A stretch of DNA of 64,000 nucleotides from an uncultured Roseburia sp. (GCA_947649645.1 CANSSP010000002.1:62001-126000), one strand, 5' to 3'. Counted from the first letter of the stretch, positions 8,775-17,346 are shown. Notes: generated by a model from the letters alone, not told the origin. Made by a program: numbers and translations.

Positions 8775-9563
8775 TCACAGAAACCGTGACAGCTCTGGCG
8801 TGTCCGCCCAGTATCTCTTCGGAATCATCTGCATCTGCAGCGATGGGTTCCGCCGTGAGTCAATCGCAATATGGTCAAAAAAAGCGAGCCATAGCTTTCG
8901 GTATTCCAGCTCATCTTTGGAATACTGTTTTATTTTTACGAGATCCAGATCTTGTGCTCCCACCAGCAGATATCCCTTTAAAGCCTTGTGAACGGCAGCG
9001 AGCTGATGTGTTTCATCATAAATCAAAAAATTTTCCTGCGGGAGCCGGTCTGAAAAATGCTCCGCCAGAAATGGCAGAATATGATCCTTCGGGTGTATCG
9101 TGGCAGACAGCACGCCGTTGCCCAGCTCCGAAAACCTCAAAAACTGAAGATGATGACAGGCTTCCCGGTTTGTCGCTCTGCACAGCTCAAAGACACGGTA
9201 TACACAAGGCTCTCCAAGAGATAACAGTACTTTCTGCCCGTCCCCCCAGGACAACGCCAGAAGAACTGTCTCATAAATCGCATCGGCCTTATCCATCTTC
9301 TTCCTTTCCTGCTTTTCTCCCGACATGGCCGCCTGGTATATCGATTCATAAAATGCACGCCCGAAACGGCAAAGAATCGTATTTATAACCTTCTTCGCCT
9401 TTTCTTCGGACGGTGAAACCGTAATATATTCGCAAAACAGCTCATAGTTTTCCGGCTCACAGGAAACAAGGTGAATATTCCGATGTCCCAGCCCGCTGGC
9501 ACATGCATCATATACCCCGGTCAGAATCCCCTCCAGACTGTCCTCGCAGATAAAAATATACAT
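8775..9563 (-). CDS. Putative DNA-metabolism protein, TIGR03915 type
   Basis: A 262-residue cytoplasmic protein matching the family always found beside a radical SAM protein of the TIGR03916 type. It starts MYIFICEDSLEGILTGVYDA and ends with the conserved RRNPSLQMQMIPKRYW region. The reaction is unknown; the family label is putative DNA repair or modification. The start has a GGGGGG ribosome site. It lies 14 bases after its partner, so they are co-transcribed from the promoter near 10950, which carries a LexA-like box. Confidence 0.85.
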   Translation of the reverse strand: MYIFICEDSLEGILTGVYDACASGLGHRNIHLVSCEPENYELFCEYITVSPSEEKAKKVINTILCRFGRAFYESIYQAAMSGEKQERKKMDKADAIYETVLLALSWGDGQKVLLSLGEPCVYRVFELCRATNREACHHLQFLRFSELGNGVLSATIHPKDHILPFLAEHFSDRLPQENFLIYDETHQLAAVHKALKGYLLVGAQDLDLVKIKQYSKDELEYRKLWLAFFDHIAIDSRRNPSLQMQMIPKRYWADTPELSRFL

Positions 9564-9577
9564 AATATTCCCCCCTG

Positions 9578-10882
9578 TCAGGATTGAGCAATGGCCATAT
9601 CCATGTCAGACAAAGTCATCTGCCGATACCCACCCTCTCTTATATCCCTTGGAATCTGCGTGCGGTCTGCCATAAGACTCGAACAGATATAATCTTCGTC
9701 CAGCTTTGTATTGTACATCATCCTGCCCGAGCAGGTGATAAAATACAGCGCACGCTTTAACACAACACCGATTTTCTTCAGATCCGCAAAATCAAGCCGG
9801 CTGGTCCTGCGCGCCTTTACAATGCGCTCCGCCGACTTATAACCGATACCCGGCACGCGCAGCAGCGTGTGATAGGCGGCACGATTGATTTCCACAGGAA
9901 AAAACTCCAGATGCCGGATAGCCCAGTCACATTTCGGATCCAGATATATATTAAAGTCCGGCCGCTCTCTGGAGAGCAGCTCGTCCACCGTAAAATGGTA
10001 GTAGCGCAGCAGCCAGTCAGCCTGGTAGAGACGATGTTCCCGCAAAAGCGGCGGGCCGCCGGGGAGTACCGGAAGCTGTGCATTCTGATTTACATTAATA
10101 AAAGCGGAATAAAATACTCTTTTTAAATTAAAATTCTGATAGAGCGCCTCCGCAACGCTCATAATCTGAAAATCACTCTCCGGCGTCGCACCGATAATCA
10201 TCTGTGTACTCTGTCCGGCAGGCACAAATCTGGGCGCTTTGCGATAAACGGCAATCTCATTCCGGTTCTCCGCAATCCCGCTCTGTATCTGGCGCATCGG
10301 CTTTAAGATGGTATTGCGGGATTTATAAGGCGCAAGTTTTTTTAATCCTTCCGCCGTCGGAAGTTCCAGATTGATACTCATGCGATCCGCCAGAAAACCG
10401 GCTTTCTCGATCAGCAGCGGATCAGCGCCTGGAATCGCCTTGACATGGATGTATCCGCCAAAATGATGTGTGTTCCGAAGCCGATACAATGTCTGGTAAA
10501 TCAGGTCCATCGTATAGTTCGGACTGATCAGAATCCCGGAACTTAAAAACAGGCCCTCTATATAATTCCTCCGGTAAAACTCCATCGTCAGCGCGCAGAC
10601 TTCATCGGGAGTAAACGACGCGCGCGGAACATCCGAATTACAATTATTCTGACAGTATGCGCAGTTAAAAATGCATTCATTTGTAAACAAAATCTTGAGC
10701 AGCGATACGCACCTGCCGTCTGCGGCAAAAGTATGGCACAACCCTGCGGCAACACAATTGCCCATATTCTTCTTGTCCCCGCTCCGTTCAGCTCCGCTGG
10801 ACGTACAGGCCACATCGTACTTCGCGGCATCTGCAAGAATGGAAAGCTTCTCCATAAGTGTCATACTCTGCTGAACCTTCAT
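9578..10882 (-). CDS. Putative DNA modification/repair radical SAM protein (TIGR03916 type)
   Basis: A 434-residue radical SAM enzyme. The cluster-binding motif CIFNCAYC binds a 4Fe-4S cluster that cleaves S-adenosylmethionine. A further cysteine (NNC) follows directly. Near residue 340 a helix-hairpin-helix LLRVPGIGYKSAERIVKAR suggests DNA contact. The start at 10882 is set by GGGAGG 6 bases upstream; an upstream extension would cover the promoter. Its obligate neighbour is the TIGR03915 protein. The substrate lesion is not established in the family. Confidence 0.9.
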   Translation of the reverse strand: MKVQQSMTLMEKLSILADAAKYDVACTSSGAERSGDKKNMGNCVAAGLCHTFAADGRCVSLLKILFTNECIFNCAYCQNNCNSDVPRASFTPDEVCALTMEFYRRNYIEGLFLSSGILISPNYTMDLIYQTLYRLRNTHHFGGYIHVKAIPGADPLLIEKAGFLADRMSINLELPTAEGLKKLAPYKSRNTILKPMRQIQSGIAENRNEIAVYRKAPRFVPAGQSTQMIIGATPESDFQIMSVAEALYQNFNLKRVFYSAFINVNQNAQLPVLPGGPPLLREHRLYQADWLLRYYHFTVDELLSRERPDFNIYLDPKCDWAIRHLEFFPVEINRAAYHTLLRVPGIGYKSAERIVKARRTSRLDFADLKKIGVVLKRALYFITCSGRMMYNTKLDEDYICSSLMADRTQIPRDIREGGYRQMTLSDMDMAIAQS

Positions 10883-10904
10883 ATTCATCCTCCCACATTG
10901 TGCA

Positions 10905-10951
10905 GAACTAATGTTCACCATAAGTATAGCACATACATTCGGTTTTCGCAA
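10905..10951 (-). promoter_or_regulatory. Promoter of the repair operon with LexA-like box
   Basis: On the minus strand TTGCGA (10946-10951), 17 bases, TATACT (10923-10928). Directly downstream GAACTAATGTTC (10905-10916) fits the Firmicutes LexA/DinR core GAAC-N4-GTTC and covers the transcription start. A weaker copy, GAATATTTGTTC, lies at 10962-10973 upstream of the -35 box. SOS control is inferred. Confidence 0.72.
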
Positions 10952-10991
10952 GATTTTTTTCGAATATTTGTTCTGGTCTGTCTGACAAAAC

Positions 10992-11036
10992 ACAAAAACA
11001 GCCGGCTCTGTTTTACACAGACAAAAACCGGCTGTT
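10992..11036 (-). terminator. Terminator of the uronate operon
   Basis: Arms AACAGCCGG (10997-11005) and CCGGCTGTT (11028-11036). On the minus strand the hairpin is followed by a T run, and it lies about 95 bases after the RpiB-family gene. Confidence 0.75.
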
Positions 11037-11129
11037 CCTTAATATACTTAAAAATACCTTCCCCTCAGAAAAATTTTCTCTGTAAATGCAAAAGCTTCAC
11101 TGCCTTCCGCCGCATATCAGACCGGCCGC

Positions 11130-11765
11130 TCAGCGCAGCCCCCTGACAAATTCCGCTATTTCCTGATCTTTGCAGTGTTCGAAGAACAATTCGGCAAAAT
11201 GCTCTCCTGCAACGGCGCTTTTTACAAGCCCGGGCTCAATACTGGCCAGGCACTCTGTAAGCGGCCGCAATGTTTTGCTGCGCACGTCGTCCAGAATCTT
11301 TTTATTTCTCTGCTCCGGCTCCACACGCTCGGGCGGATATCCCTTTCCGTGACCAAATCCAAACAGTTTTTCGAAAATATACTCCAGATTCAGCTCTCCG
11401 CCCCAGCCAAAGCCTTTGGCAAACGGCAGCGCCACGGCATTACCATCGTTTACGTGGGCAAATGTATACGCGTCAACCGGATCTTCCACATGGCCGCAGA
11501 TCACTCCCGGAAAGCTGTTCATCGCCAGCATGGCCCCTTCTCCCGTTCCGCATCCGGTCACGACATAATCCGCCGCACCGCTGTTTAACAGGATGGCTCC
11601 CAGGATTCCTGCTGTGACATAGGTAAGCTCCGCCGTATCTTCCGCCGAATACATGCCGTAATTATCGACGACATGTCCCATGGGCCCAACGACTTTTTCC
11701 AGCGCTTTACAGATCAGATCATTTTTCCCCGCCTGGCTGTTTTCATTAATCAATGCAATTCTCAT
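11130..11765 (-). CDS. RpiB/LacA/LacB-family sugar isomerase, likely DhuI-type uronate isomerase
   Basis: A 211-residue isomerase of the ribose-5-phosphate isomerase B fold, with the family loop VTGCGTGEGAMLAMN that carries the catalytic cysteine. It is longer than RpiB proper (about 150) because of a C-terminal extension from about residue 140. The gene follows an SDR reductase and a GH88 hydrolase. In streptococci such a trio (DhuI, DhuD, UGL) converts unsaturated uronic acid, and DhuI replaces KduI. By that context this protein probably isomerises 4-deoxy-5-hexosulose uronate rather than a pentose phosphate. The ribosome site is AAAGGA. Confidence 0.8.
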   Translation of the reverse strand: MRIALINENSQAGKNDLICKALEKVVGPMGHVVDNYGMYSAEDTAELTYVTAGILGAILLNSGAADYVVTGCGTGEGAMLAMNSFPGVICGHVEDPVDAYTFAHVNDGNAVALPFAKGFGWGGELNLEYIFEKLFGFGHGKGYPPERVEPEQRNKKILDDVRSKTLRPLTECLASIEPGLVKSAVAGEHFAELFFEHCKDQEIAEFVRGLR

Positions 11766-11790
11766 AAATTATCCTTTCTCTGTGTGATTC

Positions 11791-12591
11791 TCAGTCCCCT
11801 TCGGGCTGTTTTCCAATATAGGCCAGAATACCACCGTCCACATAAAGAATATGGCCGTTTACAAAATCGGATGCCGGCGATGCCAGGAATACGGCCGGCC
11901 CCGCCAGATCTCCCGCCTCTCCCCAGCGCGCTGCCGGAGTTTTTGCGATAATAAACTGGTCAAACGGGTGACGGCTGCCATCCGCGCGGCGTTCCCTGAG
12001 CGGCGCCGTCTGTGGCGTCGCAATATACCCCGGACCGATTCCGTTGCACTGAATGTTATAAGCGCCGTATTCACTCGCAATATTTTTCGTCAGCATCTTA
12101 AGGCCGCCTTTCGCCGCCGCATAAGCGGAAACCGTCTCGCGCCCCAGCTCACTCATCATGGAGCAGATATTGATAATCTTGCCCCCGCCCTGTTCGATCA
12201 TATCCGGAATCACCGCCTTTGCCATGATGAACGGACCATTGAGATCAATATCAATCACCTGGCGGAACTGGGCCGCCGTCATCTCACACATCGGAATGCG
12301 CTTGATAATACCTGCGTTGTTGACCAGAATATTAATATGACCTACTTCCCCGGTCACCTTTTTTATAAATTCGTCCACCTGCTCTTCGTTTGTCACGTCG
12401 CAGACATATCCGTGCGCCTGAATACCTGCCTCTTTATATGCAGCAAGCCCCTTATCTACCAGCTCCTGATTAATGTCATTAAAAACAATTCTGGCGCCCG
12501 CATGTGCGTACGCGCTCGCAATCGAAAATCCGATCCCATAGGAGGCGCCCGTAACCAGCGCCACTTTTCCCTTCAGACTAAAATCTGTCAT
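11791..12591 (-). CDS. kduD: SDR oxidoreductase, KduD/DhuD-type ketodeoxygluconate dehydrogenase
   Basis: A 266-residue classical short-chain dehydrogenase. It has the NAD(P) glycine motif TGASYGIG, the NNAG motif, and the Tyr-x3-Lys pair in YAAAKGG. The C-terminal GILAYIGKQPEG is typical of KduD and gluconate 5-dehydrogenases. The likely reaction is reduction of 2,5-diketo-3-deoxygluconate to 2-keto-3-deoxygluconate. The start at 12591 has AGGAGGT about 9 bases upstream. It sits 34 bases after GH88 and 25 bases before the RpiB-family gene, in one operon. No KdgK or KdgA gene is in the window. Confidence 0.87.
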   Translation of the reverse strand: MTDFSLKGKVALVTGASYGIGFSIASAYAHAGARIVFNDINQELVDKGLAAYKEAGIQAHGYVCDVTNEEQVDEFIKKVTGEVGHINILVNNAGIIKRIPMCEMTAAQFRQVIDIDLNGPFIMAKAVIPDMIEQGGGKIINICSMMSELGRETVSAYAAAKGGLKMLTKNIASEYGAYNIQCNGIGPGYIATPQTAPLRERRADGSRHPFDQFIIAKTPAARWGEAGDLAGPAVFLASPASDFVNGHILYVDGGILAYIGKQPEGD

Positions 12592-12625
12592 AGTTCGTTT
12601 TACCTCCTGTTTTCTTCTCACACGG

Positions 12626-13843
12626 TTACCAGGTAAACAGCGCTTTTCCTTTCAGACGCAGCACTGCCTCGATCAGATAGTAATCGGCATAGATGATCGG
12701 AACCTCTGTGTTCTCCCCGGTCGGATCGTGATAGAAAAATGTTCCGCCGTCCATAATCGAATCCACCTTTGGATCCCAGTTTGCAAACCTGGCATCACAT
12801 GCGCGCAGAATCCGAAACGCCGCTTTTGTGTAAAGCTTCTTTTCATGTTCCCCGACATGCTCCGCCAGCTCTAAAAGTCCACAGGCCGTAATCATTCCGG
12901 CGGTGGAGTCATATTTTAACGGCTCCTCGGGTGCACGATAATCCACCAGCGGCAGCCAGTCCGCAACCGCCAGATTGGAAATACAGTAATGCGCACACTT
13001 TTTCGCCGTGTTCAGAAAAGACTCGTCCTTTGTATGGCGATAGCTCAACGCAAATCCGTAAACCGCCCACGACTGCCCGCGGCTCCAGGACGACCCCTTC
13101 TGAAATCCCTGACCGCCAGGGTTGTCCACAAACTCCCCTGTCTGCGGGTTAAAAAATACGATGTGATTGCAGCTTCCGTCTTCCCTCACAATATACTGCT
13201 GTGCCGTCTTCGCATGGCTGAACGCGATATGTGCAAAACGCGGATCCCCTGTAACGCTGCTCGCCCAGTAGAGCAGAGGGATATTCATCATACAGTCAAT
13301 GATCATGCCGCCGCTCATGCCGTTTCCCGCAAACACAGACTCTTTTTCTATCTCCGGACCCTCGTCTTTCTTCACAGCGTCAAGCATTCCGTCATTCCAT
13401 GCACGGATAAATTTCCCCACAGGATTGTAACGCCCCGCCAGAAGATTTGCCGCAAAAAGCCCGCGGCGCCGGGAATCATTATTTCCTGTTTTGCGGTAAT
13501 CCGCGACTGCCGAGAGCAGAAACAGAAATCCGGCGTCATGGTCTACCCCTTCAAACCCATGAAGAATCGCATCCATTCGCTCTTCAACGCCCTCAGCCGC
13601 TTTTTTGTACGCCTCATCTCCTGTCGCCTCATACATCTGCCAGAGCATCCCCGGCCAGAACCCGTTTGTCCAGAACCCGATACTTCCTCCAAAGACGTCC
13701 AGATCATGATACTTCCCTTCGCGCGGGGTGTACGGAATCATCGTCCCGACCCTCTCACACTCCGCCTTCATCTTCACCAGAAGCTTCTCGTACACCCCGT
13801 CAAGCCATTCCTGATCCACACAGCATCTGCCTTTTTCTCCCAT
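12626..13843 (-). CDS. ugl: GH88 unsaturated glucuronyl hydrolase
   Basis: A 405-residue enzyme with an (alpha/alpha)6 barrel that hydrates and releases the unsaturated uronic acid from the non-reducing end of lyase products of chondroitin, hyaluronan, heparin or pectin. Key region: GFWTNGFWPGMLWQMYEATG and the VDHDAGFLFLLS stretch with the catalytic aspartate pair. A glycine-rich WSRGQSWAVYG lies near residue 240. There is no signal peptide, so it acts on imported disaccharides in the cytoplasm. The start at 13843 follows AAGGGGG; a TTG seven codons upstream is rejected. It is the first gene of the uronate operon behind an AraC regulator. Confidence 0.92.
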   Translation of the reverse strand: MGEKGRCCVDQEWLDGVYEKLLVKMKAECERVGTMIPYTPREGKYHDLDVFGGSIGFWTNGFWPGMLWQMYEATGDEAYKKAAEGVEERMDAILHGFEGVDHDAGFLFLLSAVADYRKTGNNDSRRRGLFAANLLAGRYNPVGKFIRAWNDGMLDAVKKDEGPEIEKESVFAGNGMSGGMIIDCMMNIPLLYWASSVTGDPRFAHIAFSHAKTAQQYIVREDGSCNHIVFFNPQTGEFVDNPGGQGFQKGSSWSRGQSWAVYGFALSYRHTKDESFLNTAKKCAHYCISNLAVADWLPLVDYRAPEEPLKYDSTAGMITACGLLELAEHVGEHEKKLYTKAAFRILRACDARFANWDPKVDSIMDGGTFFYHDPTGENTEVPIIYADYYLIEAVLRLKGKALFTW

Positions 13844-13979
13844 ACGGCCCCCTTCCACTGACAATGTTTCAATTGTTCCTATGTTTTTAATGTAACATAA
13901 AGAATAATCTATTTCTCGTCATTTTTTCTCAGAAATCTTGCAAATTCTCTTCACTTTAAGAATTTCCGGCCGGAAAATA

Positions 13980-14858
13980 TCACTGCACGTAAGACGCATA
14001 TTTTTTGGGAGATACTCCTACAATTTTTGTAAATGATTTCAGGAAATTACTGTAATCGCCAAAGCCACACATTCCCGCGGTCTCTGTCACCGAATGCCCT
14101 TCTGTCAGCAATGCCTTGGCGCGCGAAATACGCTTTGCCGTGACATAACGGTTGATGGTGGTTCCCGTCTCTTCTTTAAATATCCTGCACAGATAAGAAC
14201 CGCTCAGATAAAAATGCGACGCCAGGACCGGAATGCTTAAATCATCCGCCAGATGCTGATTGACATAAGAGAGAATGTCGTCGATCTGCGCGTGATGCGC
14301 CTTTACCGGCCTGTTTATGTCTTTCTGCTGCTGGTCGGCCTGCCGCACACACCGTGAAAGAAAAATCCCGTTCAGATATGTCATCAGCTCCAGAAATATC
14401 ACCTGATCGAGGATGTCCTGGCCAAAATCCTGTTCCTCCGTGAGTCTGTGTATATAATACATAAACCGCTTTTTCTCTTCACCGGACAGTTTGATTCTGT
14501 GCCCGAACGCCGCCTCTCTTTCGGTAAAGCAATGGCTCAGATCGGTCTGCGGCGTCGAAAACCGTTTCAGATACTCCGGATGGATGGACAGAACAATCCG
14601 TTCATGCGTCATCCGGTCAATTTCTGGCAGATAATGGCTCTCGTACTGATTGATAAAAAAAATATCTCCCGGCATAAATTCATAAACGCGGTTATCAATC
14701 AGAAACTGTTTACCCCCCGAAATCGAAAAATAAATCTCATAGCAGTCGTGAATATGAATGCTCATCGTTTTTTCGTCGTTATACAGGCGGGCAATCGCAA
14801 ACGTCTTCGTATCCAGGCAGGACTGGATTGCAGATTTACAGGTATGATAGATATGCAT
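13980..14858 (-). CDS. AraC-family regulator of the uronate operon
   Basis: A 292-residue regulator. It has an N-terminal cupin sensor (HIHDCYEIYFSISGGKQFLI, then PGDIFFI) and a C-terminal double helix-turn-helix from about residue 190 (LASHFYLSGSYLCRIFKEETG and GFGDYSNFLKSF). GGAGG precedes the start. It lies directly upstream of GH88 on the same strand with a 136-base gap, so it probably activates the uronate genes in response to a sugar ligand. Its own promoter has an extended -10 (TGGTATAAT, reading down from about 14971). Confidence 0.88.
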   Translation of the reverse strand: MHIYHTCKSAIQSCLDTKTFAIARLYNDEKTMSIHIHDCYEIYFSISGGKQFLIDNRVYEFMPGDIFFINQYESHYLPEIDRMTHERIVLSIHPEYLKRFSTPQTDLSHCFTEREAAFGHRIKLSGEEKKRFMYYIHRLTEEQDFGQDILDQVIFLELMTYLNGIFLSRCVRQADQQQKDINRPVKAHHAQIDDILSYVNQHLADDLSIPVLASHFYLSGSYLCRIFKEETGTTINRYVTAKRISRAKALLTEGHSVTETAGMCGFGDYSNFLKSFTKIVGVSPKKYASYVQ

Positions 14859-14962
14859 ATAAAATCCTCCATGCCAAAACTGATTTTACGACAATGCCGC
14901 TCCACGAAAAACAGATTGCAGGCTGCAGTACATATAAACCCTGCGTCGTATCATCTTTTCGC

Positions 14963-14971
14963 ATTATACCA
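14963..14971 (-). promoter_or_regulatory. Extended -10 promoter of the AraC gene
   Basis: TGGTATAAT on the minus strand (TATAAT at 14963-14968). No good -35 box is seen, as is usual for extended -10 promoters. Confidence 0.5.
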
Positions 14972-15026
14972 TAAAAATACTGCAAATCCATCCCACTTTT
15001 TCTATCTCCAAAATCACATCATCTTC

Positions 15027-15824
15027 TCAGAGCTTCGGCCCGAACGGTATCTGAAAGAGCTGTCCGGCATAAATCATACCCGGGATGACGCCCCTGTTGC
15101 TCTCCACCAGCATCTCCTGTGTCACGCCGTTGTGTTGTGCAATCGAGTGAAGTGTGTCCCCTGGTTTCGCTCTGTAGACACGATATTCCACTCCGCTCTC
15201 TCCACAGAGCGTTTTTGTGCCCCGAAACTCCACGGCCACGGCGCCGGGGTTTCGTATTTCAGGCCGAAACACATCCCGGTCCACATTTCCCTGTATCCCG
15301 GCAACGCGCCCGCGGTCCGTATACTGCCATCCCGCCCAGTCATGCCACGGATGATCTGTATCCGGCGCATCCACACCGTACTGCGCAATCCACAGCGGCC
15401 AGGCCGTAAACGTATCATCCAGAACAGCCGCCGTCCGGGCGTCCGCATAGATGGCAGGCGACTGATTGCTGTATTCCTCTACGCCCAGCAGAAACGCCAG
15501 CGCAATCTCATTTACTTCACCCGCTGTCAGGCCCGCGACATCTTCCAGATCCAGCACAAGCCTCCCATCCGGGACAAGCCCCTCTGTCACAGAAACAAAA
15601 TGGCAGGCCTCCTGGCGCGCGGAGCCCACGCTCCGCGCCTTTAGGTAATGGTAAAATCCCACAGAAAGCCCTGCATTCTTTGCATTTGCATAATTACGGT
15701 AAAAAAACGGATCTACCAGGCTGCCTCCCTCACTGGCCCTGATATAGACCAGTCTGATGCCGGCCCGCTCCACCGCCTCAAAATCGATATAACCCTGCCA
15801 CTGACTTACGTCAATTCCTTCCAT
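15027..15824 (-). CDS. GH25 lysozyme-like hydrolase with C-terminal LysM
   Basis: A 265-residue protein. Residues 1-185 form a GH25 muramidase domain starting EGIDVSQWQG, with DLEDV on the fifth strand and GWQYTDRG, which hold the usual acidic residues. Residues 215-262 are a LysM peptidoglycan-binding repeat (YRVYRAKPGDTLHSIAQHN). There is no signal peptide. The start at 15824 is supported by GGAGAAGAGG. It lies 19 bases after spoVFB, so it is probably co-transcribed in the mother cell. A role in mother-cell lysis or cortex handling is inferred from position only. Confidence 0.87.
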   Translation of the reverse strand: MEGIDVSQWQGYIDFEAVERAGIRLVYIRASEGGSLVDPFFYRNYANAKNAGLSVGFYHYLKARSVGSARQEACHFVSVTEGLVPDGRLVLDLEDVAGLTAGEVNEIALAFLLGVEEYSNQSPAIYADARTAAVLDDTFTAWPLWIAQYGVDAPDTDHPWHDWAGWQYTDRGRVAGIQGNVDRDVFRPEIRNPGAVAVEFRGTKTLCGESGVEYRVYRAKPGDTLHSIAQHNGVTQEMLVESNRGVIPGMIYAGQLFQIPFGPKL

Positions 15825-15843
15825 GTGCCTCTTCTCCATGCGT

Positions 15844-16431
15844 CTATGTCGGCGTCTGTAAAATCGGCTGAATCTGTTTTCCATTTAACGCCGCCTCGAT
15901 CGTATCTGGCAAAAGTTCCAGCTTCGCGATCATTGAATTTGGCTTGCTCTTACAGTTATCCTGCCCGAACGGCACAAAATAAATATTTTTCATATTCATC
16001 AGCATTCCGATATTTTTAAACCCGGCTCCAAGGGCATCGTTTGTCGAAATCGCAATTACCAGGGGTTTCCCGTTCCGCATATGCGCCTTTGTCGCCATCA
16101 GAACCGGTGTATCCGTGATACCGTTGCACAGTTTGGCCGCCGTATTTCCGGTACAGGGTGCTATTACCATAATATCCAGGAAATTATTCGGCCCGATGGG
16201 TTCCGCGGCACAGATCGTCCGGATACCTTCATTACCGGTAATCTCACAGATCCCGTCCACATATTCTTTCGCGCTGCCAAACCGCGTGTCGCAGGTCTGC
16301 GCGTTAAAGGAAAAAATCGGGACGACATTCGCCCCCATATCACAAAGTCTCTGTATCTCTTTTCTTGTCTTCGCAAAAGTGCAAAATGACCCCGTAATCC
16401 CGAGTCCGATGTTATATTTTGAAAAATCCAT
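15844..16431 (-). CDS. spoVFB: Dipicolinate synthase subunit B
   Basis: A 195-residue flavoprotein-like subunit (DpaB). With SpoVFA it makes dipicolinic acid in the mother cell from the lysine pathway intermediate. It begins NIGLGITGSFCTF (flavin-fold nucleotide loop) and has IAPCTGNTAAKL and MRNGKPLVIAISTNDALG, which are characteristic of the family. Its start overlaps the last base of spoVFA (TAATG), giving translational coupling. Its presence indicates an endospore former. Confidence 0.95.
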   Translation of the reverse strand: MDFSKYNIGLGITGSFCTFAKTRKEIQRLCDMGANVVPIFSFNAQTCDTRFGSAKEYVDGICEITGNEGIRTICAAEPIGPNNFLDIMVIAPCTGNTAAKLCNGITDTPVLMATKAHMRNGKPLVIAISTNDALGAGFKNIGMLMNMKNIYFVPFGQDNCKSKPNSMIAKLELLPDTIEAALNGKQIQPILQTPT

Positions 16432-17279
16432 TACGCATTTCCTTCCTTTTCCCGGAGCGTGAATCTTTCAATAGCCCGATCCAGAATATAGGCACTCTCC
16501 TTCGGCGCATACTTTCCCGGAATGCCGAGCACCAGGTCGGCCCTGATTCCATATTCCCTGGCACAGGCAAAATCACATCCGCCCGGCTTTGAAGCGATAT
16601 CCAGGATATACGCATCCCGCGGCAGTTCACGGATAATCGTGCGCGTCACGACCGGAGCCGGAACCGTATTGACCAGCATCGCTGCTCCCATGGCCTCCTC
16701 CGGCCCAAACGCAAAATCAGCCGCATAAAAACCGTCTTTTTTTGCCTCCTTGCGAACCTCACGCCGTCTTGCAAGCACCGTCACCCTGGCGCCAAGTGCG
16801 CGAAGTCTTGCCGCAATCGCCTTGCCACAGCAGCCATAGCCCGTCACGATAATTTTTGCCTCGTCAATATTGTAAGGACTATTGTTTACGAGCTCCGCAA
16901 TGGCGCCTTCCGCCGTCGCCACCGCGTTTTCCTCGGTCACAACCACATCCTCCATAAAATCGAGGTAATGAATATCACGTCGTTTTAAGATCTCTGTCTG
17001 CTCCTGGGAGAAGCACCCGCCCAGCACCAGAGTGCCGTTGACCAGATTTTTATTTAATATATCATTCAGAGTTTTCTGTTCCGGAACTTTCGACACTGGT
17101 ATCGGAAGTATCAGCATATCCGCCTCCACCAGAAAGCCTTTCAGTTTATCGAGCTGCTCTGACGCCGTCCCGCTGTTTCTGATATCCAGGCAGCGCACGT
17201 TGAGTCCTTTTTTTGTCAGTATTTCGGCCAGATACACCTGGCGCATATCACTAATAAGAAGAATTGTCTGTCTGTTCAT
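16431..17279 (-). CDS. spoVFA: Dipicolinate synthase subunit A
   Basis: A 282-residue NAD(P)-binding subunit (DpaA). The N-terminal domain begins ILLISDMRQVYLAEIL. The Rossmann motif VTGYGCCGKAIAARL lies at about residues 148-162, with DIASKPGGCDFACA near the end. The protein oxidises the cyclised product of aspartate semialdehyde and pyruvate to dipicolinate. The ATG at 17279 has its ribosome site (AAGGGAG) in the right arm of a hairpin at 17288-17322, 11 bases away. A sigma-K-like promoter lies in that hairpin's loop. Confidence 0.95.
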   Translation of the reverse strand: MNRQTILLISDMRQVYLAEILTKKGLNVRCLDIRNSGTASEQLDKLKGFLVEADMLILPIPVSKVPEQKTLNDILNKNLVNGTLVLGGCFSQEQTEILKRRDIHYLDFMEDVVVTEENAVATAEGAIAELVNNSPYNIDEAKIIVTGYGCCGKAIAARLRALGARVTVLARRREVRKEAKKDGFYAADFAFGPEEAMGAAMLVNTVPAPVVTRTIIRELPRDAYILDIASKPGGCDFACAREYGIRADLVLGIPGKYAPKESAYILDRAIERFTLREKEGNA

Positions 17280-17287
17280 AAAAAATT

Positions 17288-17331
17288 ACGCTCCCTTCCA
17301 TGTATTATATGAAAGGGAGCGTTCTCAGGTG
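17288..17331 (-). promoter_or_regulatory. Hairpin with embedded sigma-K-like promoter before spoVFA
   Basis: The arms 17288-17297 and 17313-17322 are perfect 10-base complements, followed on the minus strand by AATTTTTT, so the hairpin can terminate the upstream transcript. The loop carries CATATAATA (17303-17311), an exact match to the sigma-K -10 form CATA-N3-TA. CACC (17328-17331) lies 16 bases upstream as a -35 element. A transcript starting here would hold only the right arm, leaving the ribosome site free. Confidence 0.68.
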
Positions 17332-17346
17332 CCACGCCGCGTTTCG

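Noticed and set aside
10883-10993. N-terminal extension of the radical SAM protein
   Set aside because: It overlaps the promoter and LexA-like box; GGGAGG fits the start at 10882.
13856-13880. ACAAT-N6-ATTGT near the GH88 promoter as a KdgR-type operator
   Set aside because: Short AT-rich match, no second copy, and an AraC regulator already sits in the operon.
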